Of a stretch of 64,000 nucleotides of DNA, positions 47,569 to 55,974 are shown piece after piece. The translations under genes were made by a program, and so were the position numbers. A model generated the notes under the pieces. The model searched no databases, had not been told where the DNA came from, and worked only from the letters and a program-made list of their open reading frames with translations. The first letter of the stretch is position 1. Every line of letters starts with the position of its first letter. Source of the DNA: Microglena sp. YARC (taxonomy: Eukaryota; Chlorophyta; Chlorophyceae; Chlamydomonadales; Chlamydomonadaceae); contig CM039462.1 in NCBI GenBank assembly GCA_022414725.1, positions 46,093,815 through 46,157,814 on the forward strand, in the 5' to 3' direction.

Positions 47569-47711
47569 TATGGCAGCGGAACACAATGCTTATGCATGTA
47601 CTGCAAAAAAGCAATCTTTAAAATTTTGTAATCCATGTAGGCGCCTGACTTCTTCTCACATTGCTCGAAAAAGGCAGCAATTATGTCGTTTAGTTGTTTT
47701 GTTGTATCCAT
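47457..47711 (-). CDS. Small protein, winged-helix-like as in D5 C-termini
   Basis: An 84-residue frame starts at ATG 47711. It has a basic, aromatic pattern (FFEQCEKKSG, FLQYMHKHCV, FFITLLGKEGV, then a VGLRLRSW end) that resembles the winged-helix tail following D5-type ATPases in large DNA viruses. It is not a close match I can name. It meets the D5 N-domain-like fragment tail to tail, which suggests two helicase ends joined after rearrangement, or a free-standing small gene. Confidence 0.4.
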   Translation of the reverse strand: MDTTKQLNDIIAAFFEQCEKKSGAYMDYKILKIAFLQYMHKHCVPLPYHFDKFFITLLGKEGVSTYGYDPTVVVGLRLRSWITD

Positions 47712-47861
47712 AATGTGTAGTTACACACAGACTCAATAATGTTACAGCTCAAAAGCTTTATACAGTTGTTCAATTCGGCCTGAATTATTTTTTCTCATTG
47801 CAGGATCGAAGCAAACGGAACGGAGGAAACATGTCGCATCATACTCGGTGCATTAGATAGA

Positions 47862-47940
47862 TAGGATATATAGGATAGGATATATAGGATAGGATAGATA
47901 TATAGATAGATATATAGATAGATATGATAGATAGCGCACG
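47862..47940. repeat. GATA/GGATATATA microsatellite
   Basis: Units of GATAGATATATA and GGATAGGATATATA repeat. A related tract (ATATCTATCCTATCCTATCC) lies at about 51913-51932 beside sequence that is the inverted counterpart of 47770-47860. Confidence 0.85.
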
Positions 47941-48067
47941 CACTCTATCACGACACAGGCGGCGGCTTGCGTATCATACTCGTCCATATGGTCTCCACGG
48001 AGGCTTGCTCATCCTACTCGTCAGTTCGTCCATTCATTCATCTTCACACACACCAAGGCGGCTTTCG

Positions 48068-48150
48068 CAAGCAGACTTCTGCTTGAGAACTATGTCGGGA
48101 TTGTGAAGGGGAAACGCGGGCCCCATGGAGTGGGGCAGTGGAATTCAGCT
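48068..48150 (+). repeat. Family A element joined to a gene fragment
   Basis: The hairpin CAAGCAGACTTCTGCTTG and GGGCCCCATGGAGTGGGGC are both present. The copy ends at GAATTCAGCT, and the GIY-YIG gene fragment starts at the next bases (GATGCAGGTG). Confidence 0.75.
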
Positions 48151-48453
48151 GATGCAGGTGCCGTCTTTTGGGAGATGGCCGATGTCGTATTCCAGTACGT
48201 GTGGACAGGTGGCGTCGACAGCCTTGATTGCGGCACCGAGGACGTGCCACCCGACCCCCCCATCTTTGCCGTTGTTGAGCGCGAGAAGGAGCGAGAGAAG
48301 ACGGTCTCTCGACTGGTCGCCAAGATATTCGAGAACGTCTTGAGGCGCAATACCCCACGTTCCGTGGAGGTACTTGCATCTATTCTGTGCCCTGAGCTGG
48401 GCATGTTGGCATTTACTTGCTTCTCCAACAAACTTCGGGGCATCTTCTCGTGA
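48148..48453 (+). pseudogene. Internal fragment of the GIY-YIG/shared-domain gene
   Basis: It matches 45434-45715 of the GIY-YIG gene with few changes, including the EKEREK stretch (shorter here) and RNTPRSVEVLAS. It starts at the junction with a family A element and diverges after CPEL, where the frame runs into unrelated sequence and stops at 48453. Both ends of the domain are missing, so it is a broken duplicate. Confidence 0.75.
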
Positions 48454-48455
48454 GC

Positions 48456-48761
48456 TCACCAGGGTTTGGTTTTAGTAATCTCATGTTGTGTGAGACTACA
48501 TAACAACATTAGAAAGAGGTTATGATGGCCTGCTCGAAGGTAGTTGTAAGCAGTTTGCCACTTGGCTACGTATTGTATTTGTCTCTGAAGGATGTCATCT
48601 AGCTTCTGCTGCAATTGTGAGGGCAGTTGCAGCTTTCCTGGTTTTATCCCACATATGCGGCGGATGTCCATATTGCACTGAGATATTATTCTGATCTGGA
48701 TGTCCCTGGGGAGGCATGCCATGCCATGCAATGCAATGCAATGCAATGCAATGTTTTTCAT
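48456..48761 (-). CDS. Small F-box-like protein of giant-virus type
   Basis: A 101-residue frame starts at ATG 48761; the second ATG (48722) gives 88 residues and is more likely, because the first residues come from an ATTGC microsatellite (48727-48752). Residues after it read LPRDIQIRIISQCNMDIRR, the helix pattern at the start of F-box-like proteins, followed by ICGIKPGKLQLP, a block I associate with small ORFs of algal giant viruses. F-box domains link targets to ubiquitin ligases. No partner domain follows. The rest (residues about 50-101) is helical and unassigned. Confidence 0.45.
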   Translation of the reverse strand: MKNIALHCIALHGMACLPRDIQIRIISQCNMDIRRICGIKPGKLQLPSQLQQKLDDILQRQIQYVAKWQTAYNYLRAGHHNLFLMLLCSLTQHEITKTKPW

Positions 48762-48970
48762 TCCAATGAATGCGTTTTCTTTGGCCAGTATTCTTATATC
48801 TTTATACCCTACTCCAGCGCACTCCAGCCCGCTTGTGCGAGATCAATCAATCATTGATTCATTGATTGATTGATCGCAGATAGAAGAAAAATTCAAGGAG
48901 ATAGAACAGATAAAAGAAAAATCCAAGGAGATACTCATCGGAGACAGCAAAGAAGAAAAACACACGAAGC

Positions 48971-48996
48971 GGTTTCATTTTAGTATTCCGTTGAAG
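48971..48996 (-). repeat. TIR-like end, inverted copy
   Basis: GGTTTCATTTTAGTATTCCG is the reverse complement of the end at 43051. It is 8 bp from the inverted repeat starting at 49004. Confidence 0.6.
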
Positions 48997-49003
48997 TGAT
49001 TTC

Positions 49004-49111
49004 TTGTCTACCCATAGCCACGCAGCATAGGTTGACAACCAACGCGTACACGACATTGGTTGTAATGTGCGCCATGATTGCTGTCGAGCTGCTCCTATGC
49101 TATCCCAATGC
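49004..49111 (-). repeat. Left arm of a 108-bp inverted repeat (5' piece of GIY-YIG gene)
   Basis: It is the inverted match of 50740-50849 with few differences. Most of the arm derives from the GIY-YIG gene start (45122-45200). The outer 32 bases (TTGTCTACCCATAGCCACGC onward) do not, and both arms share that junction, so one arm was copied from the other. Confidence 0.8.
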
Positions 49112-49460
49112 GCGCGTTTACACCATTATTGCACTGCTATTGCACTGCTATTCCACCATACGGTACAACCTGCAACCTGCGTTTGTGGGGACACGGGCTG
49201 AGAGAGCGTTTGTGGGTGAATGGGGGATGACTGGCTGCTGCTGGTTTGCTTCAGAGGTGCACAAGCTGGATGGGGGGTGATAATGGCTCGGTTCTCCTGC
49301 ATGCCATGCAGCAGATGGGACACACAATTTGTGTCTCTGACTGTATTGTTGTATCTATGCGGAGCCCTTTGCGGCAATTGTTTTGGAGCAGAGAGCTAAT
49401 GGAAGCACACTACCTGTGCTCAGTTTGCGGTGCACAAATTTGAACGAAGTGTTAACTTGC
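49111..49460. other. Spacer, no supported gene
   Basis: Short frames only. GAGTATAAATATG at about 49463-49475 is TATA-like and lies about 65 bp before the next gene's ATG. Confidence 0.4.
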
Positions 49461-49536
49461 ATGAGTATAAATATGTTTGACATGCAATCATCATCATCAT
49501 CATCATCAGCATCATCATCATCAGCTGAACTGGGGA

Positions 49537-49929
49537 ATGTCGCATGCAGCTGAAGAAAAAATGCCGTCTTTGAGCTATCTGAATCGTAATGTCCATGTGT
49601 TGACGACCGAGATGTTGCCTGGCATCGTGATCAAGTTAAGAAGTATTACAACTGGTACTGCCAGCATGTGGACGGAGGATGAAGATGGGCAGATCATCAA
49701 AACGCCTGATATGAGTGTCTTAGACACGACGGCCGGCACTGAATCAGTGGTATGGGTGGATGCACCTCGAGTCGAGAACACTTACATTCTGGAAGTAGAG
49801 AAATCGTACGTCGTGGTGGTGTTAGAAGGAGTAATTATTTTGAGAATTCACAGGCAGCTGCAACAGTCCATGTTCCCAGAGAATGGTGCTGAACTGAAAG
49901 TTGAGCATGCGACACGCAAAATGGAGTAA
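49537..49929 (+). CDS. Hypothetical protein, 130 residues
   Basis: The frame from ATG 49537 (MSHAAEEKMPSLSYLNRNVH) to TAA at 49929 is intact. It is open further 5' through a CAT microsatellite that would add polyhistidine; there is no ATG there, so I chose 49537. Alternating hydrophobic stretches (VVWVDAPRV, SYVVVVLEGVIILRI) suggest a mainly beta fold. No signal peptide or family motif is seen. It lies alone between two arms of an inverted repeat. A TATA-like box is upstream. Confidence 0.5.
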   Translation: MSHAAEEKMPSLSYLNRNVHVLTTEMLPGIVIKLRSITTGTASMWTEDEDGQIIKTPDMSVLDTTAGTESVVWVDAPRVENTYILEVEKSYVVVVLEGVIILRIHRQLQQSMFPENGAELKVEHATRKME

Positions 49930-49961
49930 TTATACATTCAGCATCCCAAGATGAGTTATGT

Positions 49962-50008
49962 GGGATTCTGAAGGGGCGGCACCGCAAAGCGGGGCAGTGG
50001 AATTGAGC
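49962..50008 (+). repeat. Family A element, 3' half
   Basis: GGCACCGCAAAGCGGGGCAG and GGAATTGAGCT are present; the 5' hairpin is missing. The second stem uses a C-G-C arm like the copy at 56482. Confidence 0.6.
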
Positions 50009-50071
50009 TACAGAACCTCATCTCAAGCAAAGCAGCAGCAGTATCTCATCTCAAGCAAAGCAGCAGAAGTA

Positions 50072-50185
50072 GATATAGAGGGTTCCAGGTACCCATCACC
50101 TGTCAACTCTACATATTGTACCTCCGTTGTAATGTAATGTTTTCTACGACTACGCCTACTGCCCACGAAAAGCCGTTGTGGGTTC
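50072..50185 (-). repeat. Inverted single fragment of the 300-bp satellite
   Basis: The reverse complement matches the array at 34140-40420: GAACCCACAACGG, GGCGTAG, AAAACATTACATT, GTAGAGTTGACAGGTGATGGG and GGAACCCTC, in the same order. It is about 10 kb from the array. Confidence 0.85.
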
Positions 50186-50430
50186 TTTATATCCCCTGCT
50201 CGTCTATGCATGATGCGGTCTGATGGACGCGTATCCTCCATGTGTGCCATGCGGTCTCTTGTGTTCACCTATATTGGAGCGGAATTGTGATTCCTCGGTG
50301 CTGATATCTCAGGCTAACGAGTTCCGGAGGCTCTAAATTCTGAGTAGAAATTTAAAAAAATCCGCCGTGAGGTTTGAACGCCCAATACATAGACTCACAT
50401 CACATGGCGACCTCTCGCATCAGGCGGTGG
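50186..50430. other. Spacer, no supported gene
   Basis: It contains one 52-bp-repeat-like copy (ACATCACATGGCGACCTCTC at about 50395) immediately before element B. Nothing else is recognised. Confidence 0.4.
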
Positions 50431-50738
50431 CTCCTGTGTCAATACCTCGATACTGTAAGATATCACTCACAGATGACGGAAAACCCGGTAAAGTAATCGC
50501 AAACGATGATCACATGTCAAGCAGAGGCCTGCTAGACAATAGATCTCGTATATCGATAGGGGAATCGCGGGCCCCACGGAGTGGGGTAGGGGAATTGAGC
50601 TGCAGAAACCTGTCAAGGCATCAATCATCACACGCAAAACTGTGGAAAACTGTCGCATCCACACCGTCCGTCCGTCCGTCCATTCATGACACACGGTGGC
50701 GGATCATCGCCACTCATCGTCTCGTGGAATTGGTGTAT
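50430..50738 (+). repeat. Composite element B, near full length
   Basis: It runs from GTGTCAATACCTCGATACTG through the family A core (50518-50606) and CCGTCCGTCCGTCC to CGTCTCGTGGAATTGGTG. It ends exactly at the right arm of the inverted repeat. Confidence 0.85.
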
Positions 50739-50739
50739 A

Positions 50740-50849
50740 GCATTGGGATATAGCATATGAGCAGCTCGTCAGCGATCATGGCGCACATGACAACCAATGT
50801 CGTGGACGCGTTGGTTGTCAACCTATGCTGCGTGGCTATGGGTAGACAA
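50740..50849 (+). repeat. Right arm of the 108-bp inverted repeat
   Basis: It matches 49004-49111 in inverted orientation, including ACAACCAATGTCGTG and CAACCTATGCTGCGTGGC. It begins at the 3' end of composite element B and ends a few bases before the stop of the next gene. Confidence 0.8.
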
Positions 50850-50853
50850 TAAA

Positions 50854-51474
50854 TCACTTCAGGTTTTTTCGTGATTCCATCCACCTACACCATTCATCCC
50901 ATGGAGTAGAATTGATGTACGTGTGTTCATGGACAGTGTTAAGCATGGGTTTAAAGAGCCCATGTCTATGGGCCGCTAATGCAAAATGCAACCTTGAACA
51001 GTCCATGATATTTAAGTAGGGTGTGATCAAGCGACCGTTGCATCGAGCAGCAACACAAGCCTGTATGTACATATTGTAGTCTGCAACTTCTTGCAAATTG
51101 TGAAAAACATGGCTTTGATGAAGTCCGATGATTGCGAATTTTCCCCTGATGGTGAGGATTTGGGGAACAAGAGAACAGTATGTACCGATTAGCGTAATTT
51201 GTATGCCACGTTGTTCAATTTGATGAACAAGAGCTCGACATGGTGAGATAATGCCTACGTATGTTCGGTCCATGATGATGATACTCATGCATTTCAACCC
51301 ATGTTCAATCAGTTGTTTTGCCATTGTGAGCTCTGCACAAGCATGGCCAGCCTCTATGAATACTAGAGTAATTGGGTCATTTATAGTGTGCAAGTAATTT
51401 GTCTCAAACCATTTTGTGACACCTGGCACATTTGACAATGGAAAATATGTACTTGATGCACAAGAATGGCTCAT
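50854..51474 (-). CDS. Hypothetical protein, 206 residues
   Basis: An intact frame starts at ATG 51474. It begins MSHSCASSTYFPLSNVPG and has alternating hydrophobic strands and helices (ITLVFIEAGHACAEL, CMSIIIMDRTYVG, IQITLIGTYCSL, FAIIGLHQSH) that suggest an alpha/beta fold, perhaps Rossmann-like. I do not recognise a family; methyltransferase-like folds are possible but no SAM motif is clear. A TATA-like GGTTTATATC lies 10-20 bp upstream on the minus strand. The 3' end touches the inverted-repeat arm, which may have replaced its original end. Confidence 0.6.
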   Translation of the reverse strand: MSHSCASSTYFPLSNVPGVTKWFETNYLHTINDPITLVFIEAGHACAELTMAKQLIEHGLKCMSIIIMDRTYVGIISPCRALVHQIEQRGIQITLIGTYCSLVPQILTIRGKFAIIGLHQSHVFHNLQEVADYNMYIQACVAARCNGRLITPYLNIMDCSRLHFALAAHRHGLFKPMLNTVHEHTYINSTPWDEWCRWMESRKNLK

Positions 51475-51532
51475 GATGATATGGGATGTTGATATAAACC
51501 TTATGTAACAGCCTTATACCGTATCGCCATTC

Positions 51533-52040
51533 AGTGCCCAGGAGACTTTCACAGCTTGGAAGGAGCGAGTACCTAGTTTAAGATTTCCAGCCGCGTATAT
51601 TCGCATTGCTGGAGGCGCTACAACCGCTACATCTTTTTTTATTTAATAAAAAAAGAGAGAAGTCCTGGGTGTCGAGCAGAAGTCCTCTGTGTTTTTTACA
51701 CTTCATTCGATGACAAGGAGGATGCTGACTGTGTAAGAATGTAATTCGTGAAGTTTTTTTGACAAACCTCTTGAAAAATCACATGCAAGGGTGGACATGC
51801 TGCATGCTCGCGGTGTGCATCCACATGTGGCGTGTGTGAGAATGAATGAATGTACGTACGGGGGGGATGCGCAAGCCGCCTTGGCATGTGAGGATGCGGC
51901 ATGTGTCGTGATATATCTATCCTATCCTATCCTTTTGGTATTAGATACGCTTCGGTATCACACCGTGCGCGACACCCCATGTGGTGCAATGAGAAAAAAT
52001 AAATTCAGGCCAAATTTTCTATATGGAGACCATCCCACAA
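51533..52040. other. Spacer with fragments of other loci
   Basis: 51535-51571 (GCCCAGGAGACTTTCACAGC) repeats part of 60208-60240. 51900-52020 is the inverted relative of 47770-47860 and shares GTGCAATGAGAAAAAATAAA with the region before 59333. A plus-strand frame at 51791-52060 crosses these and is not supported. Confidence 0.5.
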
Positions 52041-52043
52041 TTG

Positions 52044-52537
52044 CTACCTCCATGAGGTGAGCTGAGTCCACAAAGAGCGAGCGGAGGAGTTTGTTACTGC
52101 ACCACTCTTCAACGTGACTGCAGTTGCATCATCCACCTCCAGCATGGTCGTGCTGCAATTTCTCCTCACACCAGTGAACATCCCACGCACAAGACCATTC
52201 ATGGCATCAATATTTTGGGTGGTGGCACCGATTCCAAACTCTTCCAGGAGCGCCTTGGCAAATTGCTGCTCATCCATGGGAGAGTTCACAAGAGTGGCAA
52301 GAGCTCGAATGACAACATCCGTCCAAGTGCGCGTCGGACTGCAACAGCAAGAGATAAACGAATGTTGTGTGTCATTTGCTAGCATGTTCTACGGCAAGTA
52401 GTGTGGCGTAACACATATCGTTCGGCTATCATCAGGCAAGCATGTACAAACCTTAGCCTCTCGATGCGACGCTCATATGCCGCTCTTGCAGCCGGGTGTT
52501 GTGAAAGCAAAGCATCTAGTTCAGCGTCGCCATCCAT
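52044..52537 (-). CDS. Spliced hypothetical protein, 126 residues
   Basis: Exon 1 is 52537-52452 (ATG, MDGDAELDALLSQHPAAR) and exon 2 is 52338-52044. The 113-bp intron has GTTTGT at the donor and a TCTTGCTGTTGCAG acceptor; AG plus T rebuilds a serine codon in frame. The protein is helical and acidic (MDEQQFAKALLEEFG, NIDAMNGLVRGMF). No family is recognised. TATAAAAAGTATCC lies at 52574-52561, about 25 bp before the ATG, and TTTATTGCAG directly precedes the GTCATGG start context. That may be a 5'-UTR intron acceptor or a leader trans-splice site. A copy of exon 1 and this promoter lies at 56705-56812. Confidence 0.6.
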
Positions 52538-52611
52538 GACCTGCAATAAAGAACATGAATGGATACTTTTTATACCCCCATGCAGTCAAAGCCATCAAAA
52601 AATCCGCTATT

Positions 52612-52782
52612 GAGCCTCCGGCATTCTTCAGTATTTATTTTTTGTTGAAATAATTGTTGTTCCCGAGATGGGAGTCTTTTCAGAGGTGTTCATGTGAACA
52701 CGTTTAAAATAGGGATTGATGTGAGCCTCCGGCATTCTTCAGTATTTATTTTTTGTTGAAATAATTGTTGTTACCGAGATGT
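52612..52782 (+). repeat. Dispersed element C, one and a half tandem copies
   Basis: The unit is 111 bp: GCCTCCGGCATTCTTCAGTA, AATAATTGTTGTTCCCGAGA, the palindrome GTGTTCATGTGAACAC at 52686-52701, and AATAGGGATTGATGTGA. A second unit stops at 52782, where the 3' end of element B begins. Confidence 0.85.
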
Positions 52783-52784
52783 AG

Positions 52785-52905
52785 ACCGTCCGTCCGTCCA
52801 TTCATGACACACGATGGCGGATCATCGCCACTCATCGTCTCGTGGAAGTGGTGTAAACAACGCAGAAGACCCTGTAACGAACCTTATTCTCCTCCTCATC
52901 CTCAT
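52785..52905 (+). repeat. Composite element B, 3' part only
   Basis: It begins CCGTCCGTCCGTCCATTC and runs through GACACACGATGGCGGATC to GCAGAAGACCCTGTAACGAA. The family A core is absent. Confidence 0.8.
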
Positions 52906-53119
52906 CCCTAGCGCGTCCTTCGCACACCACCCTCCTCCTTTCCTTTCTTCCATCTACAAATAACGCAAAATCCATACAGATTACAGCCATACACACACGA
53001 ATAAGAACCATTGCCACATCCACGTATGCGCGAAGAAACGAGTCTTCATCGACGCGTTGCCGACACAACCTTGTCAGCCCATTTCAAACCCAGTCCGCAA
53101 AGTAGGAAGGGCGCTGGAC

Positions 53120-53632
53120 ATGGACAGTCTCGACACATCCAAGTTTATTGATCGCCTCCACTGCCGAGTCAGACGTCTCAATGCACTGCGGACGTCATCG
53201 GCTACTTCCGGCGATCCACGCGTCTTGGAGTATAACGCATTGCGCCACCTAATTAAACAAAAACACCACACATCCCCATCGTCAAGTTTGTTCCTCGTCG
53301 CTGTGGAGTACGTCTTAGATGACGGCTGCTTCAAGCGCGCCAACGGGGACGCCCCCCTTGTATTATCACATGCTATAAACACACTTTTCTTGGTGGAGAC
53401 GAAAATCATCAAAGCCCCTGCCAAAACTGGAAATGCCAAGGTGTTGAAAGACATACAGCAGGCCACTATGTGCGCGAGTAGACTTTCGTCCTGGCTACCG
53501 CATCTCATCAACATTGACATGAAAGACGGAACAACACTTGGATCTGTGACAATTCGTCGTATGATCGTGACAGCTGTGGATTGCGGTGGACGCGTCTTCA
53601 GTCAAGATATCCGCAGCCAGGAAATTGACTAA
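53120..53632 (+). CDS. Hypothetical protein, 170 residues
   Basis: The frame from ATG 53120 (MDSLDTSKFIDRLHCRVRRL) to TAA 53632 is intact. The open frame continues to 53057 without an ATG. It is basic at the N-terminus and has hydrophobic stretches (SSLFLVAVEYVLDD, LVLSHAINTLFLVETKII, GSVTIRRMIVTAVDC). No family or catalytic motif is recognised. It follows an element B remnant and precedes a tRNA-like sequence on the other strand. Confidence 0.5.
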   Translation: MDSLDTSKFIDRLHCRVRRLNALRTSSATSGDPRVLEYNALRHLIKQKHHTSPSSSLFLVAVEYVLDDGCFKRANGDAPLVLSHAINTLFLVETKIIKAPAKTGNAKVLKDIQQATMCASRLSSWLPHLINIDMKDGTTLGSVTIRRMIVTAVDCGGRVFSQDIRSQEID

Positions 53633-53694
53633 CTTAGTTGGATTAATTAACTCAGGTAACTTGATTAACTGAAGGTGGAACTTTGGCAAAACAC

Positions 53695-53790
53695 TGGAGG
53701 TACCGAGATTCGAACCCATCAGTGGGCGACATGATCAAGGAATGAAGAAAATTGGCTTAACCTCACGCACTACCACTGAGCTACAACCCC
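53695..53790 (-). tRNA. tRNA-like sequence, intron-bearing or decayed
   Basis: The minus strand begins GGGGTTGTAGCTCAGTGGTA (A box TAGCTCAGTGG) and ends with GGGTTCGAATCTCGG (B box) and TACCTCCA. It is 96 bases long. The acceptor stem pairs at most positions with one mismatch and wobbles, and one D-stem pair is broken. A TGAGG/CCTTG stem would close a 20-base anticodon region, as for an intron-containing or decayed tRNA. If the loop starts TTAAG, the anticodon could be AAG (Leu), but this is weak. A tRNA-derived SINE head is an alternative. Confidence 0.45.
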
Positions 53791-53992
53791 GATGACAGAT
53801 TAGCAACTAAACAATTGTTTTAATAAAAACGAGTGTAAACAACTTTGATCCATACAGGTCTCGGCATTGTTTTGCTGAGTATGTAACGTCCCCCCTCTCC
53901 CCCAGATGGATGTAACGTTCCCTCTCTCTCTCTACAGTAGCAGCATTGTTTTGATGTGTGTGTAACGTTCTCCTCTTTCTACAGAAACAAAC

Positions 53993-54089
53993 CTCAAGCA
54001 GAAGTCTGCTTGACAACTATTTCGGGATTATGAAAGGGGAATCGCGGGACCCACGGAGTGGGGCAGTGGAATTCAGGTGCTGACTCACT
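53993..54089 (+). repeat. Family A element, full copy
   Basis: CTCAAGCAGAAGTCTGCTTGA, then GAATCGCGGGACCCACGGAG, GTGGGGC and GAATTCAGGTGCTGACTCAC. The second stem has one mismatch. Confidence 0.75.
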
Positions 54090-54355
54090 GTCTGATCCCA
54101 TGCATGGGGCGATTCCAAACTTTTGTTTTGTTACAAAAGCTATAAATATCCGGGTACGCAGGTCCCCTACCCAAAACGAGGCGCTGGAGTTAGAGGCGCA
54201 GGTTCAAATCTCACGAGGAGCATCTTCACCCCAGGTCCACGCTGATCTTGTTCATGGTTGTCATCGTGATGGGACAAGGATGCACCGCCATGGATGACCG
54301 TGCCCCTCAGGTGAACTTCAAACATTTCAAGGGACCGTTGAAAGTTGGCTTCTGG

Positions 54356-54760
54356 TTAGAATGCGGCGGGGTTCAACCTTTGAATGGGCTTGATCGCATC
54401 TGTCATCGTTATGCATCTTTCCCACATCAGATAAGCAGCAACAACTGTTGCAGACCGTTGTCTTCCCAACCGACAATGCACAAGCACGACATTGTTTTGA
54501 CTTAACACTCCATGCATCACCTCAACAATATATGGTAGATGGGATGTGAGTTTCGTGACCTCTTTTTGCCTGCAGTTGTCTTCAACAGCAACCTTAATGT
54601 ATGTTGTGTTGGGGTTCCTTGGTTTTATGTACGGTGTGTGGTTTGTGCAGTTCACAACAAGCTTGAATAGCAACGTTTTACAAAGTTGGTGGTTGAGAGC
54701 TGCTTCTTGGCCTGATAGGTAAAGATTGTCGCACACCTTGAACAAGTTATCGATATGCAT
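54356..54760 (-). CDS. Dual-specificity protein phosphatase
   Basis: An intact 134-residue frame from ATG 54760. The signature HCRLGRQRS (residues 95-103) fits HCx5RS, with nucleophile Cys96 and Arg102, and VAVEDN supplies Asp61 as a likely general acid. The end DAIKPIQRLNPAAF matches the AYL-x-x-P helix and loop that closes DSP domains. The length is that of a minimal DSP domain, as in large DNA virus and protist enzymes. It would remove phosphate from Tyr and Ser/Thr residues in the cytosol. It is flanked by a family A element and by element C, both on the plus strand. Confidence 0.8.
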   Translation of the reverse strand: MHIDNLFKVCDNLYLSGQEAALNHQLCKTLLFKLVVNCTNHTPYIKPRNPNTTYIKVAVEDNCRQKEVTKLTSHLPYIVEVMHGVLSQNNVVLVHCRLGRQRSATVVAAYLMWERCITMTDAIKPIQRLNPAAF

Positions 54761-54792
54761 CTTATTGAGGTCAACATATTATTGTTCTTTTT

Positions 54793-54926
54793 CCGTTTAA
54801 AATAGGGATTGATGTGAGCCTCCGGCATTCTTCAGTATTTATTTTTTGTTGAAATAATTGTTGTTCCCGAGATGGAGAGTCTTTTCAGAGGTGTTCATGT
54901 GAACACGTTTAAAATAGGGATTGATG
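54793..54926 (+). repeat. Dispersed element C, full copy with partial tail
   Basis: A tail of the unit (AAAATAGGGATTGATGTGA) precedes a full 111-bp unit. The palindrome GTGTTCATGTGAACAC is at 54891-54906. It nearly equals the copy at 52612. Confidence 0.85.
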
Positions 54927-55080
54927 TGCCCACATCTCTTCGTGACTGGATTCTGGAATCGTAACCACCGCGCATGTACCTGAGCAGTGTCGCCTCTGCA
55001 TCCACGCACGCTTGTGCATCTCGAACATGGATGGCAAAACGCACACTATAACGTCTGTCGCCGCCTCATACCGTTTATTG
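54909..55080 (-). pseudogene. Possible gene fragment, unknown
   Basis: A minus-strand frame reads KRYEAATDVIVCVLPSMFEM and on to a stop at 54909. It is natural in composition but starts at a TIR-like end (55084), so it is probably a truncated gene. No family is recognised. Confidence 0.3.
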
Positions 55081-55083
55081 GGA

Positions 55084-55112
55084 GGTTTCATTTTACTGTT
55101 CCACTGACTGTA
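55084..55112 (-). repeat. TIR-like end, CACTG variant
   Basis: GGTTTCATTTTACTGTTCCA followed by CTGACTGTAG is the inverted form of the variant end at 59668. Confidence 0.5.
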
Positions 55113-55404
55113 GGGTTGCATGCATTTCTGTATTTCGCAGGGTGGCGTGACCGAGCGTAGACATGCCCACGAAGCAGGCATTTGCCGGCGGCATTCTGGT
55201 GCGTTTCGGGACGGGTGATCAACCCTCTTACAGGTCCGTGGTTCACTACAAATATTTTTTGAGGATCCCCCAACGTCGCCAAAAAGCAACGACCTGCAAA
55301 TTCGATTATAAAGGGTGTCCCACTTTAATTTGAGAACAACTTTAAGATGGAATGATGCAAGAAATAAAACAGAACATGCTGACTCTTGCATATTTTTTTT
55401 GCAG

Positions 55405-55974
55405 GGGGCTGGAGACTTGTTTGAGCCGGTGGCCGGGCTAAATGACCCCGGTGTCATGCGTTCCTTTCACAATGCGCTCCGCCATATCCGGGCTCACTTA
55501 ATGGCTGCAGCTGCTGCTGCTCTGCCGGGCGGCAGTCAGGACGATCTGTGCTACAACTTTCATACCGGCACAGCGTTGCTTGTAGCCTTGTTGGATGGAA
55601 TTGCAGTATACGTTGAGAAGAAGATGCAGGAACCTCCTGCTGACGGCGATGTGTATTGGGATCGGGACAGGACATTCCTGGATCCCATGTTTGCCAAGCT
55701 GCGGGCTATCAAGGAGCGCACAACCGAGCACATTATCAAAGGGGGCGTGACGGCAAACACTCTCCGCAATTTTGCCAAACACTACATTCCATGGCTGAGA
55801 CTGTCTGACAACACGTATGGACACTGGGACATCAGCTTCCCGGTGAATGCCACCACGAGAACCGGCCCCGTCCTGAGGGGTTTGCTTTTCCCTTCGTTCA
55901 ATGACGCATGTGACGCCTGTGATGCGCTTGGCCGGATGCTCAACCAGGCGCCAGAAGCTATTGAGAGGCTATAG
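55405..55974 (+). CDS. Hypothetical protein, probable last exon (189 residues)
   Basis: The frame is open from a TATTTTTTTTGCAG acceptor (ends 55404) to TAG 55974. The stretch 5' of it includes transposon-like sequence, so I start at the acceptor; an upstream exon was not found. An Ala-rich helix (HLMAAAAAALPGG), FHTGTALLVALLDG and a closing NDACDACDALGRML helix suggest an all-helical fold. No family is recognised. ATG at 55456 could be a start if the gene is intronless. Confidence 0.5.
   Translation, partial: GAGDLFEPVAGLNDPGVMRSFHNALRHIRAHLMAAAAAALPGGSQDDLCYNFHTGTALLVALLDGIAVYVEKKMQEPPADGDVYWDRDRTFLDPMFAKLRAIKERTTEHIIKGGVTANTLRNFAKHYIPWLRLSDNTYGHWDISFPVNATTRTGPVLRGLLFPSFNDACDACDALGRMLNQAPEAIERL

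Noticed and set aside
54140..54215. Second tRNA-like segment (GGTTCAAATCTC)
   Set aside because: Only a B-box-like match; no A box and no acceptor pairing could be found.
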